Assembly (NCBI RefSeq): GCF_000719705.1
Contig: NZ_JOHO01000004.1
Location: forward strand, 248,001-312,000
DNA length: 64,000 nt
Direction of reading: 5' to 3'
Source of the DNA: Streptomyces sp. NRRL S-350
GTDB lineage: Bacteria > Actinomycetota > Actinomycetes > Streptomycetales > Streptomycetaceae
A program made the position numbers and the translations under genes. Below the pieces are notes generated by a model. The model did not search any database, had not been told where the DNA came from, and saw nothing but the letters and a program-made list of their open reading frames with translations. Below are positions 7,837-16,493 of this stretch, piece by piece; positions within the stretch are counted from its first letter, which is position 1; every line of letters starts with the position of its first letter.

Positions 7837-10737
7837 GGCGTGCGGGAGGGGGAGTTCGAACCAGACGACCTTGCCCACCGCCTTGCGGGCGGTGCCCCAG
7901 CGTTCGGCGAGCTTGGTGACCAGGGTGAGGCCCCGGCCGGTCTCGCCGAACTGCTCGGCCGGCTCCAGCGACGGCAGGTTGTGGTTGTCGTCGCTGACCT
8001 CGACCAGCAGCTTGTCCACCCGGATCAACTGGAGCTGGACACGGTCCCGGGCGACCCGGACGGCGTTCGTCACCAGCTCGCTGACCAGCAGTTCGGTGGT
8101 GTCGCTGAGCGCCTCCAGGTGCCAGCCGGCCAGCCGCTCGCGGACCAGCGCCCGGGCCCGGCGGACCTCGCGGTGGTCCACGGTGAGGTCCCAGGTGGCC
8201 ACCTCCGTGGGGGCGACCCCGTCGAAGCGGGCCACCAGCAGGGCGACGTCGTCCTTGCGGTCGTCCGTGTGCAGCCGTCGCAGCACCTCGTCGCAGGCCT
8301 GCTCGGGGCTCTGCTGCGGGTCGATCAGGTTGCCGCAGAGCGCGGCCAGGCCCGCCCCTATGTCCCCGCCCCGCACCTCGACCAGGCCGTCGGTGCACAG
8401 CACCAGCATCGAGCCGTCCGAGACGTCGATGGTCTTGGCGACGAACGGCACCCCGCCCACGCCGATCGGGGCGCCGGCCGGGATCTCCAGCAGTTCGCCG
8501 GTGCCGTCCGGGTGCACCAGGACGGGCGGGACGTGGCCGGCGCTGGCCAGCTCGCAGGTCCGGTTGATCGGGTCGTAGACGGCGTACAGGCAGGTCGCGA
8601 GGTGGTCGTCGCCGAGCTTGTGGGCCAGGTTGTCCAGGTGGCGCAGCAGCTGGCCGGGCGGCAGGTCCAGGGCGGCGAGGGTCTGCATCGCGGTGCGGAA
8701 GCGGCCCATCGCGGCCGCCGAGTGCAGGCCGTGGCCCATCACGTCGCCGACCACCAGGGCGACCCGGCTGCCGGGCAGCTGGATGGCGTCGAACCAGTCG
8801 CCGCCGACCTCGGCCTTGGGGTCGCCGGGCAGGTAGCGGTGGGCGATCTGCACGCCGGGGATCTGCGGCGGGCGGGTCGGGATCATCGAACGCTGCAGGG
8901 TGGTGGCGACCCTCGCCTCGGCGCGGTGCAGCCGGGCGTTGTCCAACGACAGGGCGGCGCGGACGGCCAGTTCCTTGAGCGTCGCGGCGTCGCTCTCGTC
9001 GAAGGGGGCGCGGTCGGGCAGCCGGAGCAGCTTGAGGATGCCCAGCACGGTGCCGCGGGCGGAGAGCGGGACGACCAGCATCGAGCGGCCGGAGACCACC
9101 GGGGCCAGCCGGACGCCGCCGAGCGCGATCGCGTAGTCGACCGCGACGTCCGCGCTGACCACCGGGACCAGCACCGGCTGGTTCAGCTGCAGGGCCATCC
9201 CGGGCGGGGTGCGGCGGGGCATGCTGACCAGCGAGCCCTCGGAGAGCACGTGGTCCCAGGCGCCTCCGGTCTCGTTGCAGACCAGGGCGACCCGGCGCAG
9301 CATGGTGTCGTCGTCGGGGCGGGAGACCGGCAGCTCGGAGTCCGAGATCAGCCCGTCCACCAGGTCCACGCAGGCGAAGTCGGCGACCCGGGGGACCAGC
9401 ACCTGGCACAGCTCGTGGGCGGTGAAGCCGAGGTCCAGGGTGGTGCCGACCTTGCCGCCGACCTCGTTCAGCAGGGCCAGCTGCTCGCCGGCCTGCCCGT
9501 TGGTGAGGAACGGGCCGAGCCGCCCGGGCGGCGGCACCGCGGGGCTCGCGGGGGCGGGGACGGGCACGGTGCCGGGCGGGGCCTGGTCGGCGCTCGGCGG
9601 TGGGTGGCCGTTGGCGGACGGCTCGACGGCGGCGCGGTCGATGGCGTCTCCTCCTGTGCCGGACGGGGGTGCCTCCCGGCCGGAGGCCGGGGGAGGGACG
9701 GACGGGCCGCTGCCCGTCGGGGCGCCGCCGACGGAGGCCACCGGCCGGGCGACGGGCAGGGCGGCCGACGGGACGCCACCGGCGGTGCCGGACAGGACGG
9801 TGCCGGACGGGACGGTGCCGGACGGGACGGTGCCGGACAGGACGGTGGCGGGCCGGGTGGTGGCCTGGCCGGCGGGCTGGGGGGCCGGCCGCTCGGCGGC
9901 CTCCCGTGGGGCGGCCTCGCGCTGGGCCGGCATCGGGGTGGTCGGGCGGCGGCCGGGAGCGGCCTGCTCTGGCTGCGGCGGCGGGCCGACCCGGGCGGCG
10001 CGCTGCTGGGGCGTCGGGTAGCGGCGGCCCAGGCCGGCGGCCGCGTGCGCCGTCCCGCCCGGGGCGTCGGCGGGCAGCACCGGCAGCACGGTGCCGGCGT
10101 CCAGCCGCAGGGCGGGCAGCCCGCCGTGTTCGACCGCCGCCAGCAGCGGCGCGCGCAGGGCGGCGGGCAGCAGCCCGGCCAGGGGCTCGGGGACGCGGTC
10201 GGCGGGCGCGGTGAGCGCCGCGGTCAGCCCGTGGAAGCCGCCCCGGGCGGCGGAGGCGGCGGTGAAGGGCAGCAGCCGCTCGCCGAGCGCCAGCCGGGGG
10301 CCGGCGGTGCGCAGCGGGCGGGCGTCCGCGGCCAGCGCGAGCAGGCCGCCGGACGGGCCGGACAGCGGGTACGCCCACCAGAGCACGTCGCGCTGGTGCT
10401 CCTCGCGGTCGGTGACGGTCAGCCGGCCGGCCCAGGGGCGGCCGGTCGAGGTCAGCTCGGCGAGGGTGTCGAAGGCGTCGCAGGGGCGGCGGACGGAGCA
10501 GCGGCCGTGCGCCCGCGACTCCACGGCGGGCAGCAGGCCGGAGGCCGGGCGGTCGTGGGCGACCTCGGCGCGGTGCCCGAACAGTTCCTCGGCGGCCCGG
10601 CTCCACTGCGCGATCCGGCCGGACCGGTCGACCAGGACGAGGGCGAGCCGGACGAGGGCGGCCACCCCCGTCGGGCGGTCGCCCGGTGCGGCCCCGTCGG
10701 CCGCCGGACGCGGTGTGGAGTTGGACTCGGCCACCAT
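7834..10737 (-). CDS. PAS-GAF-SpoIIE phosphatase with C-terminal anti-sigma-type ATPase domain
   Basis: 967 residues. An N-terminal PAS-like region (about 25-120, VRLALVLVDRSGRIAQWSRA) is followed by a long Pro/Ala/Thr linker (about 200-415). A GAF domain comes next (about 417-600), then a SpoIIE/PP2C phosphatase (about 610-830) with GGDWFDA, VGDVMGHG, ASAGHVPP and CTDGLVE. Last is an RsbW-type HATPase domain (about 845-960) with LLVSELVTNAV and GRGLTLV. Such proteins are typical of Streptomyces partner-switching control of alternative sigma factors and can combine phosphatase and kinase roles. The linker contains four 15-bp tandem repeats (9783-9842) and one copy of a dispersed 32-nt repeat (9666-9697). 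It is probably transcribed alone. Confidence 0.93.
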   Translation of the reverse strand: MVAESNSTPRPAADGAAPGDRPTGVAALVRLALVLVDRSGRIAQWSRAAEELFGHRAEVAHDRPASGLLPAVESRAHGRCSVRRPCDAFDTLAELTSTGRPWAGRLTVTDREEHQRDVLWWAYPLSGPSGGLLALAADARPLRTAGPRLALGERLLPFTAASAARGGFHGLTAALTAPADRVPEPLAGLLPAALRAPLLAAVEHGGLPALRLDAGTVLPVLPADAPGGTAHAAAGLGRRYPTPQQRAARVGPPPQPEQAAPGRRPTTPMPAQREAAPREAAERPAPQPAGQATTRPATVLSGTVPSGTVPSGTVLSGTAGGVPSAALPVARPVASVGGAPTGSGPSVPPPASGREAPPSGTGGDAIDRAAVEPSANGHPPPSADQAPPGTVPVPAPASPAVPPPGRLGPFLTNGQAGEQLALLNEVGGKVGTTLDLGFTAHELCQVLVPRVADFACVDLVDGLISDSELPVSRPDDDTMLRRVALVCNETGGAWDHVLSEGSLVSMPRRTPPGMALQLNQPVLVPVVSADVAVDYAIALGGVRLAPVVSGRSMLVVPLSARGTVLGILKLLRLPDRAPFDESDAATLKELAVRAALSLDNARLHRAEARVATTLQRSMIPTRPPQIPGVQIAHRYLPGDPKAEVGGDWFDAIQLPGSRVALVVGDVMGHGLHSAAAMGRFRTAMQTLAALDLPPGQLLRHLDNLAHKLGDDHLATCLYAVYDPINRTCELASAGHVPPVLVHPDGTGELLEIPAGAPIGVGGVPFVAKTIDVSDGSMLVLCTDGLVEVRGGDIGAGLAALCGNLIDPQQSPEQACDEVLRRLHTDDRKDDVALLVARFDGVAPTEVATWDLTVDHREVRRARALVRERLAGWHLEALSDTTELLVSELVTNAVRVARDRVQLQLIRVDKLLVEVSDDNHNLPSLEPAEQFGETGRGLTLVTKLAERWGTARKAVGKVVWFELPLPHA
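9666..9697 (-). repeat. Dispersed 32-nt imperfect-palindrome repeat, copy A
   Basis: Read on the minus strand, this matches 11888-11919 at 31 of 32 bases. Its ends CCTCCC/GGGAGG and its core GGCCTCCGGCC can fold. It lies in frame inside the Pro/Ser/Gly linker of the SpoIIE-type phosphatase, where it encodes PPPASGREAPP. Confidence 0.8.
9783..9842 (-). repeat. Four 15-bp tandem repeats in a protein linker
   Basis: Four 15-bp units (cggtgccggacagga or with g for a at one base) encode (SGTVP/L) repeats in the phosphatase linker. Third-position variation is minimal, suggesting recent expansion. The repeat number could differ between strains. Confidence 0.85.
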
Positions 10738-11013
10738 GGATTCGCTCTGCTCCCGCCTGGCCGCCGCGCCTGGAGGCGGCCGTCGCTCCGGAGGAAGGCA
10801 CGCTGTGCGGATACCAGCGAAGCACGGACCGGGGCGGGCACGTCACCGAAACGGGGAGATTCCTCAGTATCGGTTGCGTGTCGCGCGGCGCACGCCGGTC
10901 GCCGCCTCCGGTTCACCCGGTCGGGGCTTTCGCGCACGGCGGTAGGGTGGCAGGCCGGGCCGCCCGTACGGGGCCCGCAGGACGCAGCCGGCCGGACGAG
11001 ACAGAGGCGAGAA

Positions 11014-12267
11014 GTGAGCGCGCAGAGCCCCGCCCGCTGGACGGACCCGGAACAGCAGGAGCTGGAGGAGCGGGTCGCCGCCGCCGAGCTCGCCTGGCTC
11101 AGCATGGACGTGGACGTCCAGACGCTGCGGGTCGAGATCGACAACTTCGCCCTGATCCACCACCAGCTGCTCGGCCCGCTCTACGCCCGGCTGGACGAGC
11201 TGGACGCGCTGGTCGCCGAGGCCGTCGCGGCCCGCACCGGCCGGCCCGAGGACCGGCGCAGGGCCGCCGAGGCGCGCCGGCAGGTCGAGGAACTGCCCGA
11301 CCTGGACGCGCTGTTCGACTCCGTCCGGGAGCAGTCCGGTCAGGGCCAGGAGGCCGCCCCGCCGCCGCCCGCCGCGCCGACCCGGGTGCGGCCCGGCAAG
11401 GACGCCCAGCGGATCTACCGCGATCTGGTCCGCCGCGCCCACCCGGACCTGACCACCGACCCGGACGAGCAGCAGCGCCGGGCCGCGTTCCTGGTCCGGG
11501 TCAACGAGGCCTACGCGTACGGGGACGCCGCCGCGCTGGAGGGCCTGGCCGCCGAGTGGTCCACCGCGCCCGAGGCCGCGCCCGCCGTCGACTCCCCCGA
11601 CCGGTCGGACTGGCTGCGCCGCCGGCTGGACTGGCTGACCGCCAAGATCGCCGAGACCGCCACCGAGCAGGTCCGGCTGGAGCAGACCCCGATGGGCGAG
11701 CTCCTCGCCCTCGCCCCGCAGGACCCGGACCGGCTGCTGGAGCAGCTCGCCGAGGAACTGCTGGCCAAGGCCGCCGAACGGCAGGCCGAGCTGGAGCGGC
11801 TGCTCGGCGGCCGCGCGCCGGCGGGCGGCCAGGTGCCCGCGGACGGCCGCGCACCGGCGCCGGTGGGCGACAATGGCACGGACCCGACCCTCCCCCAGCC
11901 TCCGGCCGGGAGGCACCCCGATGCCCAGGAGAGCCACACGATGTTCGCGCAGATCCCCACCGCCGACGCCGCCGCCGTGCCCGCCGACGCCACCCTGCTG
12001 GACGTGCGCGAGCAGGACGAGTGGGACGCCGGGCACGTGGACGGCGCGCTGCACATCCCGCTGGGCCAGGTGATCGCCCGGCTCGGCGAGCTGCCCGACG
12101 ACAAGCTGTACGTGCTCTGCCGGGTCGGCGGCCGCTCCGCGCAGGTCGTCCAGTACCTGGTGCAGCAGGGCCGCGACGCGGTGAACGTGGACGGCGGGAT
12201 GTACGCCTGGCAGAGCGCGGGCCGTCCGATGGTCAGCAGCACCGGCCAGGAGGCCTTCGTCCTCTAG
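11014..12267 (+). CDS. J-domain protein, open frame continuing into a rhodanese domain
   Basis: 417 residues if translated as one. GTG 11014 follows AGAGGCGAGAA. Residues 1-110 are predicted alpha-helical (EERVAAAELAWLSMDVDVQ). A J-domain-like part at about 128-165 carries the HPD motif in RRAHPDLTTDP and VNEAYAYGDAAAL. A helical region follows to about 270. The frame then crosses a dispersed repeat (11888-11919) with no stop codon and enters a complete rhodanese domain (LLDVREQDEWDAGHVDGALH, catalytic CRVGGRSA). An ATG with GGAG before it, at 11941, fits separate translation of the rhodanese. I therefore regard the fusion as possible but unproven. Confidence 0.75.
   Translation: MSAQSPARWTDPEQQELEERVAAAELAWLSMDVDVQTLRVEIDNFALIHHQLLGPLYARLDELDALVAEAVAARTGRPEDRRRAAEARRQVEELPDLDALFDSVREQSGQGQEAAPPPPAAPTRVRPGKDAQRIYRDLVRRAHPDLTTDPDEQQRRAAFLVRVNEAYAYGDAAALEGLAAEWSTAPEAAPAVDSPDRSDWLRRRLDWLTAKIAETATEQVRLEQTPMGELLALAPQDPDRLLEQLAEELLAKAAERQAELERLLGGRAPAGGQVPADGRAPAPVGDNGTDPTLPQPPAGRHPDAQESHTMFAQIPTADAAAVPADATLLDVREQDEWDAGHVDGALHIPLGQVIARLGELPDDKLYVLCRVGGRSAQVVQYLVQQGRDAVNVDGGMYAWQSAGRPMVSSTGQEAFVL
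11888..11919 (+). repeat. Dispersed 32-nt imperfect-palindrome repeat, copy B
   Basis: Differs at a single base from the reverse complement of 9666-9697. It sits between the end of the J-domain protein's helical region and the rhodanese ATG, and is read as LPQPPAGRHP if translated. This is where one would expect the J-domain gene's stop codon. Confidence 0.8.
11941..12267 (+). CDS. Rhodanese-like domain protein (alternative separate start inside the J-domain frame)
   Basis: 108 residues from ATG 11941, a complete single-domain rhodanese of usual length, beginning MFAQIPTADAAAVPADATLL. The active-site loop is CRVGGRSAQ, giving a persulfide-carrying Cys. CAGGAGAGCCACACG precedes the ATG, a plausible ribosome binding site. 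Single-domain rhodaneses transfer sulfane sulfur or handle persulfides. This entry is nested in the larger frame given above; one or both products may be made. Confidence 0.6.
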   Translation: MFAQIPTADAAAVPADATLLDVREQDEWDAGHVDGALHIPLGQVIARLGELPDDKLYVLCRVGGRSAQVVQYLVQQGRDAVNVDGGMYAWQSAGRPMVSSTGQEAFVL

Positions 12268-12393
12268 GGGCTGGTCCCCGGGGCCGCTCCCCCCGGCAGG
12301 GCCCTCGGGCCCGGCGCCCGGTAGGGCAGGATGGGCGCGCGCGGGCGCGCCGGTACCGGGCCGGGGCCGCCCGCGGACCGGGCTGGGGGGGCC

Positions 12394-13056
12394 ATGGCGG
12401 AGACGACGGACCGGGCGGACCACGGGCGGGCCTGGTCGGGGCCGGCGCGGCTCGTCCTCGGCCTCGCCGGGGTGGGGCTGGTCGGGGGGACCGGACTGTT
12501 CCTGGGCGCCGTGTTCCTGCACGTCGCGCCCGCCAACTCGCTGTCGCGGCAGTACCGCGCCGAGGTCGACGGCATCGTCTACCCGGAGTTCGAGCAGAAC
12601 TGGAAGCTGTTCGCGCCCAACCCGCTGCAGCAGAACGTCAGCCTGGACGCCCAGGTGCGCACCGTCGCGCCCGGCGGGGCGACCCGCACCCACGACTGGA
12701 CCGGGCTGACCGCGCGGGACATCGCGACGATAAGGGGCAACCCGGCCCCCAGCCACGTCGACCAGAACCTGCTGCGCCGGGCCTGGGACTTCTACGACGG
12801 CTCGCACGACCCGCAGGACGAGAAGCCGGCCACCCCGCGCGGCAAGCTCGCCGAGCAGTACCTCAAGCGGATCGCGCTGCAGCGGATCGGCCGGGCGGCG
12901 GGCGGCGAGCGGATCCTGGAGATCCGGTTCCGGGTGACCACGGCCACCGTCCCGCCGCCGGCCTGGAGCGGGGAGTCCGCGCCGCCGGAGCCCAGGGTGC
13001 GGGAGCTGCCGTGGTGGCCGGTGGCGGACGAGGACTACCGGGGGCTGCTCGGATGA
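12394..13056 (+). CDS. DUF5819 / SdpA-like protein
   Basis: 220 residues from ATG 12394, preceded by a G-run. One N-terminal membrane segment (about 20-45) is followed by an extracytoplasmic region with the conserved block FEQNWKLFAPNPLQQNVSLD. This resembles the QNW-FF-PxP block of SdpA-type proteins. It overlaps the next gene by ATGA, so the two are co-translated. SdpA and SdpB in Bacillus mature the SdpC killing factor; here no SdpC-like gene is adjacent. The family assignment is from memory of the motif; the function in actinomycetes is not established. Confidence 0.75.
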   Translation: MAETTDRADHGRAWSGPARLVLGLAGVGLVGGTGLFLGAVFLHVAPANSLSRQYRAEVDGIVYPEFEQNWKLFAPNPLQQNVSLDAQVRTVAPGGATRTHDWTGLTARDIATIRGNPAPSHVDQNLLRRAWDFYDGSHDPQDEKPATPRGKLAEQYLKRIALQRIGRAAGGERILEIRFRVTTATVPPPAWSGESAPPEPRVRELPWWPVADEDYRGLLG

Positions 13057-14348
13057 ACGAGGTGTCGGAGCGGGCCCGGCGGCCGGACGGGACACGGCTC
13101 CCGGACGGCGCCGAGGGGCGGGCCGGAGCCGGGCAGCCGCCCGTACCCGGGCCGGACGCCCCGGCGCCGCGGCGGGCGGGGGCGGGGACGGGCGCGGCCG
13201 GACTGCTCGGGCGGGCCGCGGGGGCCTTCACCGGGCGGGTGCTCGGGCGGCACCAGGCCGCGGTGGTGCGGATCGGGTTCGGGCTGGTCTGGCTCGCCTA
13301 CCTGCTGCGCGAGTGGCCCAACCGGCGGGTGCTGTACGGCGACCGCTCCCCCCTGTCGATGGAGCTCGCCGTGCGGCTGCTCGGCGACGACGGGGCGTTC
13401 ACCGTGCTGCCCTGGTTCGGCGGCCAGCTCTGGTTCGAGCTGGTGTACCACCTGGCGGTGCTGGCGGCCCTCGCCGTGCTGCTGGGCTGGCGGACCAGGG
13501 CGAGCACGGTGCTGTTCCTGGTCACCGTGCTGTCGCTGCAGAACCGCGACGTCTTCCTCGGCGACGGCGGCGACAACGTCGTCCACCTGATGGCCGTCTA
13601 CCTGGTCTTCACCCGCTGCGGCCGGGTGTGGTCGCTGGACGCGCGGCGGGCCCGGCTCGGGCGGACGGGGTGGACGGAGTGGACGGGGGTGGCGCTCTGG
13701 GCCGTCCTCGGGGCGGCCCTGGCCGTCTGCCAGGCCGGCGACTTCTCCGGGCGCAGCCTGACCTGGACCGGCCGGACGTTCCCGTACCTCGGCTGGGCCC
13801 CGCTGTTCTGGGGGCTCTGGGCGGTGGCCGGGCTCTGGTGGGTGCTCGGGCGGCTGCGGCCGGACGGCGAGCCGCGGGCGGTGCTCGACGCGCTGGCGAC
13901 CATGGTGCACAACTGCGCGATGCTGGTGATCGCCGTCGAGGTGGTGCTGATCTACGCCACGGCCGGCTGGTACAAGGTGCAGGGCACGCGCTGGCAGGAC
14001 GGAACCGCGCTGTACTACCCGCTGCACCTGGACTACTTCACCCCCTGGCCGGGGCTGTCCGCGCTGGTCGGCTCGGCGCTGCTGCCGGTCTTCCTGGTCT
14101 CCTACGGCACGGTGATCGTGCAGGTGGCCTTCCCGTTCACCCTGCTGAACCGGCGGGTCAAGAACGTGCTGCTGGCCGTCATGATGCTGGAGCACGTGGG
14201 GATCGCGGTGGTGCTCGGGCTGCCGGTGTTCTCGCTCGCGATGATCGCGGCGGACGCGGTGTTCCTGCCGACGGGCGCCCTGCTGTGGCTGGCGGCGCGA
14301 GCCCGCCGGATCGGTGCCCGCCCGATGGGGCGCGAGCCCGCGCCCTAG
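13053..14348 (+). CDS. HTTM-domain membrane protein (SdpB-like)
   Basis: 431 residues. After a 65-residue Pro/Ala/Gly-rich cytoplasmic start there are about eight membrane segments. Features include GLVWLAYLLREWPNRRVLYGD, LQNRDVFLGDGGDNVVHLM and the C-terminal TAGWYKVQGTRWQDGTALYY, all typical of HTTM (vitamin-K-dependent carboxylase-related) proteins. The start overlaps the DUF5819 stop codon. In the Sdp system the HTTM protein SdpB acts with SdpA. The substrate is unknown here. Confidence 0.85.
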   Translation: MNEVSERARRPDGTRLPDGAEGRAGAGQPPVPGPDAPAPRRAGAGTGAAGLLGRAAGAFTGRVLGRHQAAVVRIGFGLVWLAYLLREWPNRRVLYGDRSPLSMELAVRLLGDDGAFTVLPWFGGQLWFELVYHLAVLAALAVLLGWRTRASTVLFLVTVLSLQNRDVFLGDGGDNVVHLMAVYLVFTRCGRVWSLDARRARLGRTGWTEWTGVALWAVLGAALAVCQAGDFSGRSLTWTGRTFPYLGWAPLFWGLWAVAGLWWVLGRLRPDGEPRAVLDALATMVHNCAMLVIAVEVVLIYATAGWYKVQGTRWQDGTALYYPLHLDYFTPWPGLSALVGSALLPVFLVSYGTVIVQVAFPFTLLNRRVKNVLLAVMMLEHVGIAVVLGLPVFSLAMIAADAVFLPTGALLWLAARARRIGARPMGREPAP

Positions 14349-14357
14349 GATGTCGGT

Positions 14358-16493
14358 ATGTCCTGGTTCGCCGCGCTCCGTGACACCGCGCGGACCGGAC
14401 TCACCCTCGACCGGGCGCTCACCGACCCGAAACGGGCCGTGCGCGGGGCGGTCGCCGTGGCGCTGGTGCTCTTCCCGACGCTCGCCCTCGGCGGGGTCGG
14501 CCTCGCCACCTCCGCCGCGATGGGCGCGTTCATCGCCGGCTCCGCCACCTTCCAGCGCAGCTTCCGGCCCCGGGCCAGCCTCGCCGTCGCGGCCGGGGCC
14601 GGACTCGGGATCAGCACCTTCCTCGGCTACCTGGCCGCCGGCGTCCCCGGACTGTTCCCGGTGCTGCTGGCGGTGTGGGCCTTCGGCGCCGGACTCGCCT
14701 GGGCGATCGGGCCCACCGCCGGCGTGGTCGCGACCAACACCGTCTCGGTGATGCTGATCGTCGTGCAACTGCCCGTCAGCGCGACCGCCGCGCTCGGCCA
14801 CGGACTGGTCGCCGCCCTCGGCGGAGTCGCCCAAGCCGTCGTCATCACCGTCTGGCCGATCGGGAGCTGGACCGCCCAGCGGGACGCCCTCGCCGACACC
14901 TACGCCGAACTCGCCGACTACGCCCGCCGGTTGCGGCAGGACCCGACCGCGCACGTCGACCCGGCGCCGTTCATGACCGCCCGGCACGCCGCCGCGCTCA
15001 CCCCCTGGCAGGACCGCCACCGGCCACCCGAACTGCGCGGCCTGCGCGGTCTCGCCGAACGGATCCGGCCCACCCTCGCCGCCCTCGCCGACCCCGGGAT
15101 CGGCGCCCCCGAGGAAGGCCCGGAACGCGACCGGGCCCGGGAGGTGCTGGCCGCCGCCGCCGAGGTCATGGACGCCCTCGCCCGGGCGATCCGCACCGGC
15201 GACCCCGTCCGGCTGCCCCGGTCCGCCCCCTCGCTGACCCTGGTGCGGCCGGACGACGACGGCCCCCGGCTGCAGGGCGCGGCCCGGCGCTCCGCCCGGC
15301 GGCTCGGCGGACTGCTGCGCAAGGCCGCGGACACCCTGGACCGCGGCGACGAGGACACCATCACCACGCCCGTGGTCGGAGCCGGCGGAGCGCTGCACAA
15401 GCCGTCGATCGTCCGGATGCTGCCCGTCGCGCTGCGGACCGTGCGGCGCCAGTTGCGGCCGCGGTCGGCGGTCTTCCAGCACGCCGTGCGGCTCACCGGG
15501 GTGGTGACCGTCGCCTACCTGCTGGCCCGGCTCGCCGGGTTCCACCACGGGTACTGGGCGCCGATGACCGCCGCGATGGTGATGCGGCCGGACTTCGCGC
15601 AGACCTACAGCCGGGGCGTCGCCCGGCTGGCCGGGACGGTCGTCGGGGTCGCCGTCTCGACGCTGGTGGTGCAGCTCGCCCACCCCGGGGAGTGGGTGCT
15701 GGCCGTGCTGGCGGTGATCTGCATCGGCGGGGCGTACCTGGCGTTCCGGACCGGGTACGCGCTGACCACCGTCGGGATCTCCACCTACGTGGTGTTCCTG
15801 CTCGGGCTGCAGGAGGGCGATCCGCTGGTGACCGCCGTCGAGCGGGTCGGGCTCACGCTGCTCGGCGGGTCGATCGCGCTCGTCACGTACGCGCTGTTCC
15901 CGACCTGGCAGACCGCCAGGCTCGGCGAACGGCTCGCCGAATGGCTGGCCGCGGCCGGGCGGTACGCGGGCGCCGTGGTCGCCTGCTACGAGCAGCCGGC
16001 GCAGCCCCGCGGCCGGGCCGTGCGGAGCGCACTGCTGGACTCGCGGGAGGCGCGCTCCGAACTCATCCAGGCCATGCAGCGGGCCGACGCCGAACCGGGG
16101 CGGCACGCGTCCGGGCTGGCCGGGGTGAGCCGGCGCCAGATCGACCGGGCCCGGGCCGCCGTCGGGCACCTCGGGCGGGCGGCGCTCCTGCTGGAGGCCC
16201 ACCTGCCGGCGGCGGACGCCGAACCGGTGCCCGGGGCGGGCGAGTACGCGGAGGAGCTGAGACTGGCCACGGCGCTCGCGGGCGCCGCGCTGCTGACCGG
16301 ACAGCCGGTGGAGTTCGGGGCGGTGCGGGACGCCCAGGCGCGGCTGGAGGAACGGCTGGCGCAGGCGCCGGCGGGGGTGCAGCGGGACGTGGTGCGGGCG
16401 GGGACGCGGCTGGTGGGTCAGGCGCTGCGGGACCTGGAGCGGGCGCTGCGGGGGAGCGCGGAGGGGCCGCCGCCGGGGAGGGTGGGAGAGTGA
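14358..16493 (+). CDS. FUSC-family membrane transporter
   Basis: 711 residues. Two sets of membrane helices (about 30-180 and 375-520) flank a long cytoplasmic region, the layout of FUSC/aromatic-acid exporter-like proteins. The second set contains HHGYWAPMTAAMVMRPDFAQTYSRG, the most conserved block of the family (GYWxxLTxxxVxxPxxxxT). The C-terminal region is helical. Members are proposed to export small organic acids or fusaric acid; the substrate is not inferable. The gene follows the HTTM gene by 9 bases and its stop overlaps the GTG of the RNA methyltransferase gene. Confidence 0.88.
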   Translation: MSWFAALRDTARTGLTLDRALTDPKRAVRGAVAVALVLFPTLALGGVGLATSAAMGAFIAGSATFQRSFRPRASLAVAAGAGLGISTFLGYLAAGVPGLFPVLLAVWAFGAGLAWAIGPTAGVVATNTVSVMLIVVQLPVSATAALGHGLVAALGGVAQAVVITVWPIGSWTAQRDALADTYAELADYARRLRQDPTAHVDPAPFMTARHAAALTPWQDRHRPPELRGLRGLAERIRPTLAALADPGIGAPEEGPERDRAREVLAAAAEVMDALARAIRTGDPVRLPRSAPSLTLVRPDDDGPRLQGAARRSARRLGGLLRKAADTLDRGDEDTITTPVVGAGGALHKPSIVRMLPVALRTVRRQLRPRSAVFQHAVRLTGVVTVAYLLARLAGFHHGYWAPMTAAMVMRPDFAQTYSRGVARLAGTVVGVAVSTLVVQLAHPGEWVLAVLAVICIGGAYLAFRTGYALTTVGISTYVVFLLGLQEGDPLVTAVERVGLTLLGGSIALVTYALFPTWQTARLGERLAEWLAAAGRYAGAVVACYEQPAQPRGRAVRSALLDSREARSELIQAMQRADAEPGRHASGLAGVSRRQIDRARAAVGHLGRAALLLEAHLPAADAEPVPGAGEYAEELRLATALAGAALLTGQPVEFGAVRDAQARLEERLAQAPAGVQRDVVRAGTRLVGQALRDLERALRGSAEGPPPGRVGE

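Noticed and set aside
9783..9842. Possible CRISPR-like repeat array
   Set aside because: Four 15-bp units are directly adjacent without spacers and are in frame within a protein linker.
13035..16202. A 1055-codon minus-strand frame opposite the HTTM and FUSC genes
   Set aside because: It has low-complexity Pro/Gly/Arg composition and no domain, while the plus-strand genes have clear membrane and family motifs.
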